A DNA stretch of 64,000 bases from Clostridia bacterium (GCA_017545535.1 JAFWMS010000028.1:62001-126000); one strand, 5' to 3'; positions 29,181 to 38,946 are shown, counted from the stretch's first letter. The notes: generated by a model from the letters alone, not told the origin. Numbers and translations: made by a program.

Positions 29181-30464
29181 TTATTCTCCTTTCACGGCTC
29201 GATCGAAGGCCTCCCGGAACAGGGCGCCTCCCTTGCGGCTCTGTCCAAACACCGTCCAGGTCCCATCCGCCTGCTCGACGGCCCAGGCCCGCACCGGCAG
29301 CAGATAGAAGGCCAGCAAAAGCCCCAGCATGGTGACAAGGCCCCCCAGGAGGGCCAATCCCTGGAACCGGTCCGCCTTCACCTGCAGGAGGGTGTAGCTC
29401 TGCGGTTCCGAGAAGACGATGGAATAATCGTTCACGGTGATGGGGTCCTCCGCCTCCTGCCAATAGTTCATGCCCACCATCTGGTCCCGATAGGTGATGG
29501 AATAGAGATAGGCCGGGTTGTCCATCCGCCCGGACCGGGTCCTGGGCCCCACCCCGGGCTCCAGATAGAAGTCGGGATAAAAGGCGTTCAAAAAGACCCT
29601 GAGCCCCGGGGCGTCGGCGATCTCGATCCCCTCCCCGGCACAGACGACCTGGGTCTGCAGCGGCGTCCCCGCCTCGTCCACGCTCACCCGGGCGGCGTAC
29701 CCCGTGGAGTTTTGGTAGACCTTGAACCCATAGAGCCTTGCGGGATGGTTCACGGACACGGTGGCGCTCAGACTGTCCGGAACGGTGGTGGACCCCTGCG
29801 GATCGCGAAAGACGGTGACCCCCGCCACGTACTGGGAGACGGTGTCGTCCTCCCGCAGCTGCACCTCAAAATCGTCGATGGTGAGAAAATACCCCGTGTC
29901 CCCGATGGGCTTGGTGTCCCCGGGGACCCCGTAGACGGTCCACTCCCGGTGGGTGAGCTGCCCCAGGGTGAACCCCAGGATCAGCAGCAGGATCCCCAGA
30001 TGGCACACCCAGGGCCCCCACAGCCCCAGCCGGTTCTTTCCGGAGAACAGGGCCCTTCGCCCCTCGCTCTCGCATGCCTTGGGCTTCGGCAGCCGCAGCC
30101 GCTCGAACAGGGGCAGGGGGTCGGCCACCCCCTCCGCGGACCGGTCACAGGGGCCGGCCAGGGCCGCCGCCGGGTCCGCCTCCCGCCGGGTGCGGGCGAT
30201 GAGGGGCTTGAGCCGGGTCAAATTGCACAAAAGCAGATTCCCGCACAGGAAGGCGGTCAGCGTCAAAAACCACCAGCTGTGGAACGCGTCGTCCAGGCCC
30301 GTCCCCAGGATCAGCCGGGCCGCCCCGGCGCCGTAGACCTGCTCGTACCAGGCGGCGCTCTGCCCCTGGGTCACGAAGCTGGCCCCCACGCAGGCGGCCG
30401 CCAGCACCACCAGCAACCCGATGGCGAAGCCCATGGACCCCAGGAATCTCCAAATCTTCTTCAC
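29181..30464 (-). CDS. resB: Cytochrome c biogenesis protein ResB
   Basis: This 427-residue partner of ResC has three N-terminal membrane segments (FLGSMGFAIGLLVVLAAACVGASFV is typical; the second covers SWWFLTLTAFLCGNLLLCN), a large outer domain (about residues 170-370) and a last segment near residue 385. The start is GTG (30464), with GGAAGGGGAG 6-15 bases upstream. It follows prfA by 43 bp without a visible terminator, so transcription may continue from the DUF1385-prmC-prfA genes. The family identity rests on the N-terminal pattern and on adjacency to resC. Confidence 0.9.
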   Translation of the reverse strand: MKKIWRFLGSMGFAIGLLVVLAAACVGASFVTQGQSAAWYEQVYGAGAARLILGTGLDDAFHSWWFLTLTAFLCGNLLLCNLTRLKPLIARTRREADPAAALAGPCDRSAEGVADPLPLFERLRLPKPKACESEGRRALFSGKNRLGLWGPWVCHLGILLLILGFTLGQLTHREWTVYGVPGDTKPIGDTGYFLTIDDFEVQLREDDTVSQYVAGVTVFRDPQGSTTVPDSLSATVSVNHPARLYGFKVYQNSTGYAARVSVDEAGTPLQTQVVCAGEGIEIADAPGLRVFLNAFYPDFYLEPGVGPRTRSGRMDNPAYLYSITYRDQMVGMNYWQEAEDPITVNDYSIVFSEPQSYTLLQVKADRFQGLALLGGLVTMLGLLLAFYLLPVRAWAVEQADGTWTVFGQSRKGGALFREAFDRAVKGE

Positions 30465-30507
30465 GCTTGCTCCCCTTCCCTTGCCGTATCGCGCCGACGA
30501 CGCTTTG

Positions 30508-31575
30508 TCATTCTTCCCCGGACAGCTGCCGCGTCCGCTCCGCCAGGATGAGGGCGTCGATGAGCTCGTCCATGTCCCCGTCCATGACCTGTTCCAGCTT
30601 GTAGAGGGTCAGGTTGATCCGATGGTCCGTGACCCGGTTCTGGGGGAAGTTATAGGTCCGGATCCGCTCGCTCCGATCCCCGGATCCCACCATGCTCTTT
30701 CTCGCGCTGGACACGGCGGCGTCCTGCTTGGACTGGTAGAGGTCGTAGATGCGGGAGCGCAGGACCTGCATGGCCTTGTCCTTGTTCTTATATTGGCTCC
30801 GCTCGTCCTGGCAGGCCACCACGATCCCCGTGGGGATGTGGGTGATGCGGATGGCGGAGGAGGTCTTGTTCACGTGCTGGCCCCCGGCGCCGCTGCTGCG
30901 ATAGGTGTCGATCTGGATGTCGGAGTCCTTGATCTCCACCTGGACCTCGTCCACCTGGGGCATGACCGCCACGGTGGCGGCGCTGGTGTGGATGCGGCCC
31001 TGGCTCTCCGTCTCGGGCACCCGCTGGACCCGATGGACCCCGCTTTCGAACTTCAGCCGGGAATAGGCCCCCCGGCCGGAGACGGTGAGGACCACCTCCT
31101 TGACGCCGCCCATCTCGGTCCGGTTGTCCTCCACGAACTCCATGGCGTACCGGTGCCGCTCGGCGTACCGCTGGTACATCCTGAGCAGGTCCCCGCCGAA
31201 CAGGGAGGCCTCCTCCCCGCCGGTGCCGGCCCGGATCTCCAGGATCACGTCCTTGTCGTCGTTGGGGTCTTTGGGGAGGAGCAGGAGCTTCAGCTCCTCC
31301 GTGAGCTGCTCCTCGGCGGCCTTCAATTCCTCCAGCTCGCTTTGGGTCAGCTCCTTCATGTCCGGCTCCAGATGCTCGTTCAGCATCTCCCGGCAGTCCG
31401 CCTGCTCGGAAAGATTCCGTTCGTACCGGTCGATGACCGCCACGATCTCCTCCAGCTGGACCCGCTCCCGGTTCATCTCCTTCCAGGCGGCCATGTCCCC
31501 CATGGCGTCCGGGGAGGACAGCAGCCGTCCCAGCTCCTCATACCGTGCCTTCAGTTTGTTCAGCTTCTCTCTCAT
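30508..31575 (-). CDS. prfA: Peptide chain release factor 1
   Basis: This 355-residue release factor recognises UAA and UAG and triggers release through the GGQ motif ([17 protein letters not shown], about residues 222-238). The anticodon-mimicking domain has [16 protein letters not shown], characteristic of RF1 and not RF2. Length is normal. The ATG at 31575 overlaps the prmC stop (ATGA), so the two are translationally coupled. This fits their biology, because PrmC methylates the GGQ glutamine of this protein. Confidence 0.97.
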   Translation of the reverse strand: MREKLNKLKARYEELGRLLSSPDAMGDMAAWKEMNRERVQLEEIVAVIDRYERNLSEQADCREMLNEHLEPDMKELTQSELEELKAAEEQLTEELKLLLLPKDPNDDKDVILEIRAGTGGEEASLFGGDLLRMYQRYAERHRYAMEFVEDNRTEMGGVKEVVLTVSGRGAYSRLKFESGVHRVQRVPETESQGRIHTSAATVAVMPQVDEVQVEIKDSDIQIDTYRSSGAGGQHVNKTSSAIRITHIPTGIVVACQDERSQYKNKDKAMQVLRSRIYDLYQSKQDAAVSSARKSMVGSGDRSERIRTYNFPQNRVTDHRINLTLYKLEQVMDGDMDELIDALILAERTRQLSGEE

Positions 31576-32321
31576 ATCCTCTCCACACAGGCGACCCGAT
31601 CCAGGCCCCCCATATCCTTCACGATCCTCGCTCCGGGGAACAGCCCTTGCACCGCCGCCCCCTGGATGTGGCCGATCTCCAGGAGCAGCAACCCTCCGGG
31701 GCGCACATGCTTCCCCCATTCCGCCGCCAGCCGCCGGTAAAAGTCCAACCCGTCCTCGCCCCCATAGAGGGCCAGCGCAGGCTCGAAGGTCAGCTCCCGT
31801 TGACAGCCCGCCAGCTCCGCCCCGGTAAGATAGGGCGGGTTGCAGGCGATGAGGTCATAGGCCCCCGGCACCCGGTCGAACAGGTCGCTTTCAAAAAAGG
31901 CCCCGTCCACGCCGTTCCTTTTCGCATTCCGCTTCGCCAACGCCAACGCCTCCGGCGAAACGTCCGCAAAGTCCACCTTCGCCCCTCCAAGCGTAAAAAG
32001 GCTCACGCCGATGCAACCTGTCCCGCAGCAAAGGTCCAAAACCTTCGCCCCGGGCCGGTTTTTTAGCCAGGAGAGGGCCGTCTCGCACAGGGTCTCCGTG
32101 TCCTGCCGGGGGATCAGGGCTTGGGGCCCCACCGAGAAGGGCAGGCCCATGAACTCCCATTCCCCCAGGATGTACTGCAGGGGCTCGCCGGCAAGCCGCC
32201 GCTGCACAGCCTCCGCGAGCCAGGCTTCGTCCGCGGAAGCTTCCAGCAAAAACTTCGCCTCCAGCTCAGCCTCCTCCCCCGCCGCCGGACGCAGGGCGTC
32301 CCTGAGCTCACGCCGGGTCAT
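31572..32321 (-). CDS. prmC: Release factor glutamine methyltransferase PrmC
   Basis: This 249-residue SAM-dependent enzyme methylates the Gln of the GGQ motif in RF1/RF2. SAM motif [15 protein letters not shown] lies near residues 95-110 and the catalytic NPPY at about 160 (ACNPPYL). The N-terminal helical domain is somewhat short, so the protein is a little under the usual 270-290 residues. The start at 32321 overlaps the DUF1385 gene by 14 bases; an upstream in-frame ATG exists at 32348 but would extend the overlap. It is coupled to prfA downstream. Confidence 0.95.
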   Translation of the reverse strand: MTRRELRDALRPAAGEEAELEAKFLLEASADEAWLAEAVQRRLAGEPLQYILGEWEFMGLPFSVGPQALIPRQDTETLCETALSWLKNRPGAKVLDLCCGTGCIGVSLFTLGGAKVDFADVSPEALALAKRNAKRNGVDGAFFESDLFDRVPGAYDLIACNPPYLTGAELAGCQRELTFEPALALYGGEDGLDFYRRLAAEWGKHVRPGGLLLLEIGHIQGAAVQGLFPGARIVKDMGGLDRVACVERI

Positions 32322-33285
32322 TCGCTTGTTCCTGTCCCGCCGGGGCAATGGGCTTCTCGCCCACAGTGACCCGGATATCGTGATCCGGCGGGTCCATGGC
32401 CAGGTTGAAGGCCGCCAGAGCCACCTCCACCATGTCCGCCGTAGGCTCGGCGGTGGTGATGTTCTGCAAGGCGAGGCCCGGGGCCCGGACCGCCCGGGCC
32501 AGCCACCCGTCGGAGGCGGCCGCCGCCTTCAACACCTCATAGGCAAGGCCCGCCACCACCGGGATGAACAGGAGCCTGGTGAGCAGCCGGGGCAAGAAGG
32601 AGCGAACCGGGATGCAGGCGAAGAAGAGGATGGACACCATCATGACCAAAAACAGGTAGTTGGTGCCGCACCGGGGATGGAACCGGGTGTATCTCAGGAT
32701 GTTCTCCGGGGTCATCTCCCCCTCCGCCTCGTAGCAGGCGATGGTCTTATGCTCCGCCCCGTGGTACATGAACACCCGGCGGATGTCCTTGATCCGGGAG
32801 ATGGCCAGCATATATCCCAGGAAGATGAGGAGCCGGGTCACCCCCTCCAGCAGGCTCACCACGAAGCCGCTTTCGATGCCGAAAAAGCTCACCACCAGGG
32901 ACGGGAGCACCACGAACAGGCCCACGGCCAGGGCCGCCGCCAGGATCACCGCCACGGTCATGGCCATGTCCCCGGCGGACTTGCCCAGCTTCTTGGAGAG
33001 CCACTTCTCGAACTTGGTGGGCTCCTCGGTCATATCCTCCCCCAGCAGCTCCGCGCTGCGGGTGGTGATCTTCATGCCGCCCACAAGGGCCTCCACGAAG
33101 GCGTAGACCCCCCGGACCACGGGCCAGGTGGGGAAGGTTCCCTTCTTATGCTGGTGCTTGTTTTGATAGTATTCGGTGACGATGGTACCGTCGCTTTGGC
33201 GCACGGCCAGGGCGGTACCGTTCTGGGGGTTCTTCATCATGACCCCCTCCATGACGGCCTGGCCGCCCACGGCGCATCTCTTCAT
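32308..33285 (-). CDS. DUF1385 domain membrane protein
   Basis: This 325-residue protein is of a widespread Firmicutes family that nearly always sits beside prmC and prfA. The N-terminus has GGQAVMEGVMM, the family hallmark; two membrane segment groups follow (MTVAVILAAALAVGLFVVLPSLVV and LFLVMMVSILFFACIPV) with FMYHGAEHKTIACYEAE and TRFHPRCGTNYLF between them. His and Glu residues in AEHKTI and Cys in HPRCGT suggest metal binding. The function is not established. Many genomes have rpmE directly upstream; here an acetyltransferase gene lies there instead. The promoter at 33337-33365 likely serves the whole group. Confidence 0.92.
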   Translation of the reverse strand: MKRCAVGGQAVMEGVMMKNPQNGTALAVRQSDGTIVTEYYQNKHQHKKGTFPTWPVVRGVYAFVEALVGGMKITTRSAELLGEDMTEEPTKFEKWLSKKLGKSAGDMAMTVAVILAAALAVGLFVVLPSLVVSFFGIESGFVVSLLEGVTRLLIFLGYMLAISRIKDIRRVFMYHGAEHKTIACYEAEGEMTPENILRYTRFHPRCGTNYLFLVMMVSILFFACIPVRSFLPRLLTRLLFIPVVAGLAYEVLKAAAASDGWLARAVRAPGLALQNITTAEPTADMVEVALAAFNLAMDPPDHDIRVTVGEKPIAPAGQEQANDPA

Positions 33286-33336
33286 AGGCGCTCCTTCCCC
33301 CCGGCCACGTCCGCCGGGGCATACTAATTTAAAGAT

Positions 33337-33365
33337 ATCATACCATAGGGCATCGCCCGCCGCAA
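33337..33365 (-). promoter_or_regulatory. Promoter of the DUF1385-prmC-prfA genes
   Basis: TTGCGG (33360-33365), a 17-base spacer and TATGAT (33337-33342) with TGG in front on the minus strand, between a terminator and the DUF1385 gene. Confidence 0.7.
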
Positions 33366-33366
33366 G

Positions 33367-33395
33367 AAAAAAAGCGCCCCGCTTGCACGGAGCGC
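33367..33395 (-). terminator. Terminator of the acetyltransferase gene at 33409
   Basis: On the minus strand GCGCTCCG and CGGGGCGC pair (one G-U) around TGCAAG, followed by seven T. Confidence 0.88.
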
Positions 33396-33408
33396 GTGTA
33401 TCATGGGT

Positions 33409-33861
33409 TTACAGGCGAAGCATCAAATTCAGGCAGTCCGGCGCGTCCGGGTCCACGTAGCCGGTGTCCACAAAGCCCGCCCCCGTAAAGAGAGCCAGCG
33501 CCGCGGCGTTCTCCCGATGGACGCAGACCTCCACGTCGTCATACTTTTTCTCCTGTCGCAACAGCTCCAGCAAAAGCCCCAGGGCCGCCGCCCCATAGCC
33601 CCGCCCCTGGAAACGGCCGTCGATCATGAACTGCTGCAGGTCGTAGCAGGCGGGCTCCTCGTCCATATCCTTCACCAGCATCAAGCCTACGATCTCCCCG
33701 TCCTTCTCCGCGGCCAGCACCCGGGCCCGCTGCGCCCGGTACACGTACCCCCGGGCCAGGATGCCCAAGGGACTGTCCAAAAAGCGCTGCTGGTCCTCCC
33801 CCACCTTTAGCTGCCGAACGCGAAAATAGTTCCTTTCGTCGATCTCCACCAGACGGATCAT
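33409..33861 (-). CDS. GNAT family N-acetyltransferase
   Basis: This is a 150-residue single-domain acetyltransferase. Motif A reads LQQFMIDGRFQGRGYGAAAL (acetyl-CoA loop Q-G-R-G-Y-G near residues 83-88), and the closing element is CVHRENAAALALFTGAGFVDTGY. This is the same subfamily pattern (F-M-I-D, Q-G-R/K-G-Y-G) as the acetyltransferase at 7206, typical of polyamine or blasticidin-type acetyltransferases. GGGAGGG precedes the ATG at 33861. It stands alone with its own terminator. The substrate is unknown. Confidence 0.88.
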   Translation of the reverse strand: MIRLVEIDERNYFRVRQLKVGEDQQRFLDSPLGILARGYVYRAQRARVLAAEKDGEIVGLMLVKDMDEEPACYDLQQFMIDGRFQGRGYGAAALGLLLELLRQEKKYDDVEVCVHRENAAALALFTGAGFVDTGYVDPDAPDCLNLMLRL

Positions 33862-33971
33862 AGGCGCCCTCCCTGCCGTTTTTTTCGTTATACCACAGTT
33901 ATCCCCCCGTTTCAAGCCGAAGAAAAAGCGCCGTAGCTTTACAATTTGGGCTGCCAAGAAAGGTGGCAGAA

Positions 33972-34112
33972 GCCGCGTTCTTCGACCCGAAGCTGTACTA
34001 CGTACCGCGAGAGGTCGAAAACGCGGCTAATTTGCGGCGAAAAATAAAAAGAAAGGGCGTTTTTGCGCCCTTTCTTCCTTGATCCTTTCTGAATACATCA
34101 TCTCGCCGCAAA
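33972..34112. other. Nested inverted repeats of unknown role
   Basis: GCCGCGTTCTTCGACC (33972-33987) pairs with GGTCGAAAACGCGGC (34013-34027) with one bulge. Its loop contains GTAC-TAC-GTAC. TTTGCGGCGA (34031-34040) pairs with TCGCCGCAAA (34103-34112) and encloses the terminator hairpin at 34049-34076. No open frame with a ribosome site is present. Confidence 0.6.
34044..34076 (-). terminator. Terminator of the PQQ-propeller gene
   Basis: On the minus strand AAGAAAGGGCG and CGCCCTTTCTT pair around a 6-base loop, followed by TTTTTATTTT (the last T-run pairs partly with the upstream A). Confidence 0.8.
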
Positions 34113-34139
34113 TGATCTGGCGCCTTTATCGGCAGTCCC

Positions 34140-36005
34140 TTATGACAATCTGATGAAGAAGATGGTCTGATCCCCCCGGCTGCCCACCACCAGCATGTTG
34201 CCGAAGAGGGCCGGAGAGGCCTCGAAGTTGCTGCCGTTCTTGGTGGGACTGATCTTGTCCAGCTGCCGGCCTGTGCGGCCGTCGATGAGGAAGATGTCCC
34301 CGCCGCTGTCCGCCTGGATCAGGTATCCATCCCCCTTGCTGTTGTAGAAGATGGCGGGGGACGACCAGGCGTAGTGCTCCATGGGCATGGACCAGGCCGG
34401 CTCCATGGTGTCCTTGTAGAGGGCCACCAGCACTCCTTTGTCCTTGCCGTTATAGCGGGCGAAGGGGACGAACACCAGATCGCTCAGATTGTTCTGCCCC
34501 AGGGCCGCCGTGGCCTGGATGCCGCCGGACACGCCGGAGACCGTCTCCACCGTCAGCTGATACTGGCCCGCGATCTCGCCGGTCATGGCGTTGATCTTGA
34601 AGAAGGGGGTCACACCCTTGTGGGCGGAGTCCTGGGTGAAGTGGAGGGAGGTGCCCACGTAGAGATAGGCTTCCGTCTCCGAGATCACGTCCAGCACCGG
34701 GGAAGCGTTGGTGTCGTCCTTGGTGTCGGCGATCCACTTGATCTGCATGGTGTTGAGATCGATGCACTGGAAGAGGCCGTCGTTGGACGCAAGGTAGATG
34801 AATCCGTTCCAGACGGAGGCGCTGCCCTCGTAGCCCAGCCACTTGTGGGAGGAATCCGCCTTGTCGATCTTGTCGTAGGAGTTGTTGCTGTCGTAGCGGA
34901 GCTTGACGATGTTGGAGGGGTTCACCGTGATGGTGCCGCCTCGGGCGTCGAAGACCGTGTTCAGCTTCATGGTGTACAAAATCCCCGTCTCCGCGGGCCA
35001 GATGAGGGTGTCCGTCTGCTCGTCGATGAGGGGAGCGCTGTCGTAGGCGTTCCAATCCCGCACGGCGAAGGGCTCTTTGCCCTGGACGCCGAACTCGTAC
35101 AGCACATGACCGTCGATGAGGGAGATAATCATGGCCCGGGATTTCTGGTCTTCCTCCTCATATTCGTCGCCGGAGCCCACATAGAGCAGGGGCAGGCCCC
35201 GGGGATCCAGGGAGCCGGTGCCCTTGAAGGGCTTTTTGAAGTTCAGATCGTCCCGGGTCTTCTGCCCGGTCTCCAGATCCAGGAAGTAGATGTGGCCGTC
35301 CTCCGTGGGGTAGATGACCTCTACCAGGTTCGCCTTCTGCTTGGCCCAGTCGTAGAGGTTCATCACCGCCTTCACCTCGTCGGACCACTGGACGATCAAG
35401 GGCTGTCCCGTCCAGCCGCAGCCGGACCAGCTGCCCTTGCCGCTGCGGTTGCCCTTCTTCAGGGAGCCGATGGACACCTTGGCCGCCTGGGTCATCTTGA
35501 ACTCGGTGAGGTTCAGCTCCTCCGCCGCGGACAGGTTCCGGTAGTTGTTGCCCCTGAAGGTGAGCACGCCGGGGACCTGGGCATAGTCGCTGCCGTCAGA
35601 GAAGGAGATCTCCTCCGCCCGGGTGTACCGGCCGGCGTCCACATCCTTTCCGTCCACCTGCAGGTGAGGCACATAGCCATACCGCTCGGGGTTGCTGCTC
35701 TCCACATAGTGGGGCGTGGGCTTGGGCGTGGGCGTGGGAGTTGGCGTGGGGCTGGGGGTAGGCGTGGGACTGGGGGTAGGCGTGGGGGTCTCCTTGGCGA
35801 AGATCTGGAAGATGCTCCCCTTCTTCTGTCCCTCGGTGGTCTGGATGGGTGCGCCGACTTGAGAAGCGGGTGCGCCGGAGAAAAGGGAGACGAGAAGCAG
35901 GATCAGGACCCCCAGGGCCAACACCAGAAGGGCCACCACCAGGAAAAACCTGGGGTGGATGATCAGCCTCCTGCGTTTCTTATGCTTTTTCTTTTTGATT
36001 GCCAT
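34140..36005 (-). CDS. Membrane-anchored PQQ-type beta-propeller protein with Pro-Thr linker
   Basis: This is a 621-residue protein. A Lys/Arg-rich N-terminus (KKKKHKKRRR), then a membrane segment (about residues 20-43) without cleavage site, anchors it with the bulk outside the cell. Residues about 73-98 form a TPTPTPS-type linker. The rest is a WD/PQQ-like propeller: repeating blocks such as VIYPTEDGHIYFLDLETGQ, TLIWPAETGILYTMKLN, IYLASNDGLFQCIDLNTMQIKW and YLIQADSGGDIFLIDGRTGRQLDKI. It probably binds a ligand or partner at the cell surface; no catalytic residues can be named. GGAGGA 7 bases before the ATG at 36005 fixes the start. A distant weak promoter may lie at 36143-36172. Confidence 0.82.
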   Translation of the reverse strand: MAIKKKKHKKRRRLIIHPRFFLVVALLVLALGVLILLLVSLFSGAPASQVGAPIQTTEGQKKGSIFQIFAKETPTPTPSPTPTPSPTPTPTPTPKPTPHYVESSNPERYGYVPHLQVDGKDVDAGRYTRAEEISFSDGSDYAQVPGVLTFRGNNYRNLSAAEELNLTEFKMTQAAKVSIGSLKKGNRSGKGSWSGCGWTGQPLIVQWSDEVKAVMNLYDWAKQKANLVEVIYPTEDGHIYFLDLETGQKTRDDLNFKKPFKGTGSLDPRGLPLLYVGSGDEYEEEDQKSRAMIISLIDGHVLYEFGVQGKEPFAVRDWNAYDSAPLIDEQTDTLIWPAETGILYTMKLNTVFDARGGTITVNPSNIVKLRYDSNNSYDKIDKADSSHKWLGYEGSASVWNGFIYLASNDGLFQCIDLNTMQIKWIADTKDDTNASPVLDVISETEAYLYVGTSLHFTQDSAHKGVTPFFKINAMTGEIAGQYQLTVETVSGVSGGIQATAALGQNNLSDLVFVPFARYNGKDKGVLVALYKDTMEPAWSMPMEHYAWSSPAIFYNSKGDGYLIQADSGGDIFLIDGRTGRQLDKISPTKNGSNFEASPALFGNMLVVGSRGDQTIFFIRLS

Positions 36006-36401
36006 GCATGTTCCTCCTTGTTCCATCCCCTTTATGCACCGCGGATCGGGCCTGATTTTTAGGGGACGCGCATTCTTTTGGGCGGAAAATTTTCCCTGAA
36101 ATCTTGCGATTTTTTCTTTGCAAAGAGGGGTGTGAAAGCCGTATTTTGCGCTTTTCCCACCGATAAGGTCAATATATGGGGACCCAAAACGAATGTTTAT
36201 ACCTTCCCAAATTGACCACTATATGCATTGTAACAAGGGGTTTTGAACAGGGTTTTATGGAATTGTAAACAACATACAGATAAAGTGTGCATATTCTATG
36301 ACCGCATAAATTTACACTTTTTCGCCATAAATATACATCCCCAAAAGATGAACAGGGCGGGGATCGCGCCCCGCCCTTGGATCATGGATGTCGGTTTTTT
36401 C
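36006..36401. other. AT-rich intergenic region, no gene seen
   Basis: The 396 bases between the PQQ-propeller gene and ychF (both minus strand) hold the ychF terminator (36354-36377) and a weak candidate promoter for the propeller gene (TTGACC 36167-36172, 18-base spacer, CAAAAT 36143-36148, minus strand). AAAGTGT and ACACTTT near 36285-36320 form a loose inverted repeat. I see no coding sequence with a ribosome site. Confidence 0.5.
36354..36377 (-). terminator. Terminator of ychF
   Basis: AGGGCGGGG (36354-36362) and CCCCGCCCT (36369-36377) pair; on the minus strand a TTTTGG stretch follows a few bases later. Confidence 0.75.
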
Positions 36402-37490
36402 TTACACGTTGAACCTAAAGACGACCACGTCTCCGTCCCGCATGACGTAGTCCTTGCCCTCGGAACGGATGAGGCCCTTGTCCTTGCAGGCCTGCATGGT
36501 GCCGTTCGAGACCAGGTCGTCGTAGGAGACCACCTCCGCCCGGATGAAGCCCCGCTCGAAGTCCGTGTGGATCTTTCCGGCGGCCTGGGGAGCCTTGGTG
36601 CCCTTCTGGATGGTCCAGGCCCGAACCTCCTTGGGCCCGGCGGTGAGGAAGCTCATGAGGCCCAAGAGATCGTAGCAGGTGGCGATGAGCTTGTCGAGGC
36701 CAGATTCCTCGATGCCCAGCTCCTCCAAATACTCCTGCTTCTCCGCAGGCTCCAGCTCCGCGATCTCCTCCTCGATGCGGGCGCAGATGGTGAGGCAGCC
36801 CGCCCCCTCCTTCTGGGCCACGCCGTAGAGGGCCTTCACATAGGCATTGTCCTCGTTCCCGATGTCGTCCTCGGCGATGTTCGCCACGTAGATCACGGGC
36901 TTGTCCGTGAGCAGGAAACAGCTGTGGATGACCTCCCGCTCCTCCTTGTCCGCGGCAAAGGTCCGGGCGGGCTGGCCGCTCTCCAGATGGTCGTAGAGGC
37001 GCTTTAAGAGCTCCCCCTCCGCCGCCAGCTTCTTGTCGGCCTTGGCCAGGCGAGCGTTCTTGTCGATCCGCTTCTGCAGGGTGTCCATGTCCGCGAAGAT
37101 CAGCTCCAGATTCACGGTCTCCGCGTCCCGGACCGGGTCGATGCTGCCGTCCACGTGGACCACGTTCCCGTCCTCGAAGCAGCGGACCACGTGGACCACC
37201 GCGTCCACCTCCCGGATGTGGGAGAGGAACTTGTTCCCCAGGCCCTCGCCCCGGCTGGCCCCCCGAACCAGGCCCGCGATATCCACGAACTCGATGGTGG
37301 TGGGGGTGTACTTCTCGGGATGATACATCTCCGCCAGCACGTCCAATCGCTTATCCGGCACCGCCACCACGCCCACGTTGGGCTCGATGGTGCAGAAGGG
37401 GTAGTTGGCGGCCTGGGCCCCGGCCTGGGTGATGGCGTTGAAAAGGGTGCTCTTCCCCACGTTGGGGAGGCCGATCACGCCCAGCTTCAT
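36402..37490 (-). CDS. ychF: Ribosome-associated ATPase YchF/OLA1
   Basis: This 362-residue P-loop protein of the Obg family hydrolyses ATP in preference to GTP and binds ribosomes. G1 is GLPNVGKST (residues 7-15), G3 is DIAGLV, and the G4 position reads NIAED in place of NKxD, the reason for ATP preference. The C-terminal TGS-like domain ends [11 protein letters not shown], standard for YchF. Length is normal. It overlaps gltX by 4 bases (ATGA) and is followed by a terminator, so it is the last gene of the glnS-gltX-ychF operon. Confidence 0.96.
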   Translation of the reverse strand: MKLGVIGLPNVGKSTLFNAITQAGAQAANYPFCTIEPNVGVVAVPDKRLDVLAEMYHPEKYTPTTIEFVDIAGLVRGASRGEGLGNKFLSHIREVDAVVHVVRCFEDGNVVHVDGSIDPVRDAETVNLELIFADMDTLQKRIDKNARLAKADKKLAAEGELLKRLYDHLESGQPARTFAADKEEREVIHSCFLLTDKPVIYVANIAEDDIGNEDNAYVKALYGVAQKEGAGCLTICARIEEEIAELEPAEKQEYLEELGIEESGLDKLIATCYDLLGLMSFLTAGPKEVRAWTIQKGTKAPQAAGKIHTDFERGFIRAEVVSYDDLVSNGTMQACKDKGLIRSEGKDYVMRDGDVVVFRFNV

Positions 37491-38932
37491 GCTAACTTCT
37501 CCCTTCCGGCCCGAAGCCGCTTCATGCTCTCCTCCCGGCCCAGCAAGAGGGCGATCTCGATGGCCCCGCCGGGGGTCACCTGCTTGCCGGCGAGGGCGAT
37601 CCGCACGGGCCAGAGGAGGGTGCCGTTCTTCAACCCCTTTTCCGCCGCCAGGTTCATGAGGGCGTCATGGACCGTATTTTCCGCCCAGTCGGGCAGACTC
37701 TCCAGGAAGGGGATCACCATGCCCAGCACCTCCCGGGCCACCTCCGGGTTGGTCTTGCTCTTCTTGTTGGTGAACAGCTCCGCATCGTAGTCGGGGAGCT
37801 GGGTCAAAAAGTCCACCATGGCGGGGATCTCCCCAAAATACTGGAGCCGCTGCTGCAGGATGCGGCAGAGGATGCTTTCGTCCATATGGCCGATGCCCGC
37901 GGCCGCATAGAAGGGCCGGGCATGGCTGGTGAAGTCCTCCGGGCTCAGGCGGCGGATATACTCGCCGTTCATCCAGTTCAGCTTGTCGTTGTCGAAGATG
38001 GCGGGGGACTTAGAAAGCCCCTCGATGCTGAAGGCCTCCACCAGCTCCGGCAGGGTGAAAAACTCCCTCTCGTCCCCGGGGTTCCAGCCCAGCAAAGCCA
38101 CATAGTTCAAAATGGCCTCCTTGAGATACCCCTTGGCCAAAAAGTCCTCGTAGTAGGCGTCGCCGTAGCGCTTGGAGAGCTTCCGGTGGGCGTCCTTCAT
38201 GATCTGGGAAAGGTGGATGTATACCGGCTTCTCCCAGCCGAAGGCCTCGTACAGGAGGTTGTACTTGGGCGTGCTCGCGAGATACTCGTTGCCCCGCATG
38301 ACATGGGTGATGCCCATGGTGTGGTCGTCGATCACGTTGGCGAAGTTGTAGGTGGGCATGCCGTCGGCCTTGATGAGGATCATGTCCTCCAGGTCGGCGC
38401 AGTTCACCTGGATATGGCCATAGAGCACGTCGTCGAAGGAGGCTTCGCCGGTCTCGGGCACGTTCTGGCGGATCACGTAGGGCTCCCCGGCCTCCACCCG
38501 CTTCTTCGCCTCCTCGTAGGGGATGGAGGCGCAGCGCTTGTCGTACTTCCAGACCTTGCCCTCCTTCTCGGCCTCGGCCTTGCGCTCTTCCAGCTCCTCC
38601 TTGGTGCAGAAGCAGTAGTAGGCCTTGCCCTTCTTCACCAGCTCCTCGGCGTAGGGCAGGTACATGCTCTTTCGCTCGCTCTGGACGTAGGGGCCGAAGT
38701 CGCCGCCGATGTCGGGGCCTTCGTCCCAGTCAAGGCCGATGTCCTTCAAAATCCGGTAGATCACGTCCACGGCCCCCTCCACATAGCGGGCCTGGTCCGT
38801 GTCCTCGATGCGCAGGATGAACACGCCGTCGTTATGCTTGGCCTGCAGGTAGGCGTAGAGGCCCGAGCGCAGGTTCCCCAGGTGCATGAACCCCGTGGGG
38901 CTGGGGGCGAATCTTGTACGAACAGTATCCAT
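37487..38932 (-). CDS. gltX: Glutamate-tRNA ligase
   Basis: This 481-residue class I synthetase charges tRNA-Glu. The HIGH motif reads FAPSPTGFMHLGNLRSG near residues 6-22 and KMSKS reads KLSKRYG (near 243). DEGPDIGGDFGPY and the domain around FCTKEELEERK (Cys-containing insert) are typical of bacterial GluRS. Two starts are possible: ATG 38950, overlapping the glnS stop, and ATG 38932, preceded by GAGGT; the latter also gives the usual short N-terminus. A discriminating GluRS is expected, because the genome also has glnS. Confidence 0.95.
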   Translation of the reverse strand: MDTVRTRFAPSPTGFMHLGNLRSGLYAYLQAKHNDGVFILRIEDTDQARYVEGAVDVIYRILKDIGLDWDEGPDIGGDFGPYVQSERKSMYLPYAEELVKKGKAYYCFCTKEELEERKAEAEKEGKVWKYDKRCASIPYEEAKKRVEAGEPYVIRQNVPETGEASFDDVLYGHIQVNCADLEDMILIKADGMPTYNFANVIDDHTMGITHVMRGNEYLASTPKYNLLYEAFGWEKPVYIHLSQIMKDAHRKLSKRYGDAYYEDFLAKGYLKEAILNYVALLGWNPGDEREFFTLPELVEAFSIEGLSKSPAIFDNDKLNWMNGEYIRRLSPEDFTSHARPFYAAAGIGHMDESILCRILQQRLQYFGEIPAMVDFLTQLPDYDAELFTNKKSKTNPEVAREVLGMVIPFLESLPDWAENTVHDALMNLAAEKGLKNGTLLWPVRIALAGKQVTPGGAIEIALLLGREESMKRLRAGREKLA

Positions 38933-38946
38933 TTCTATTACCTCGA

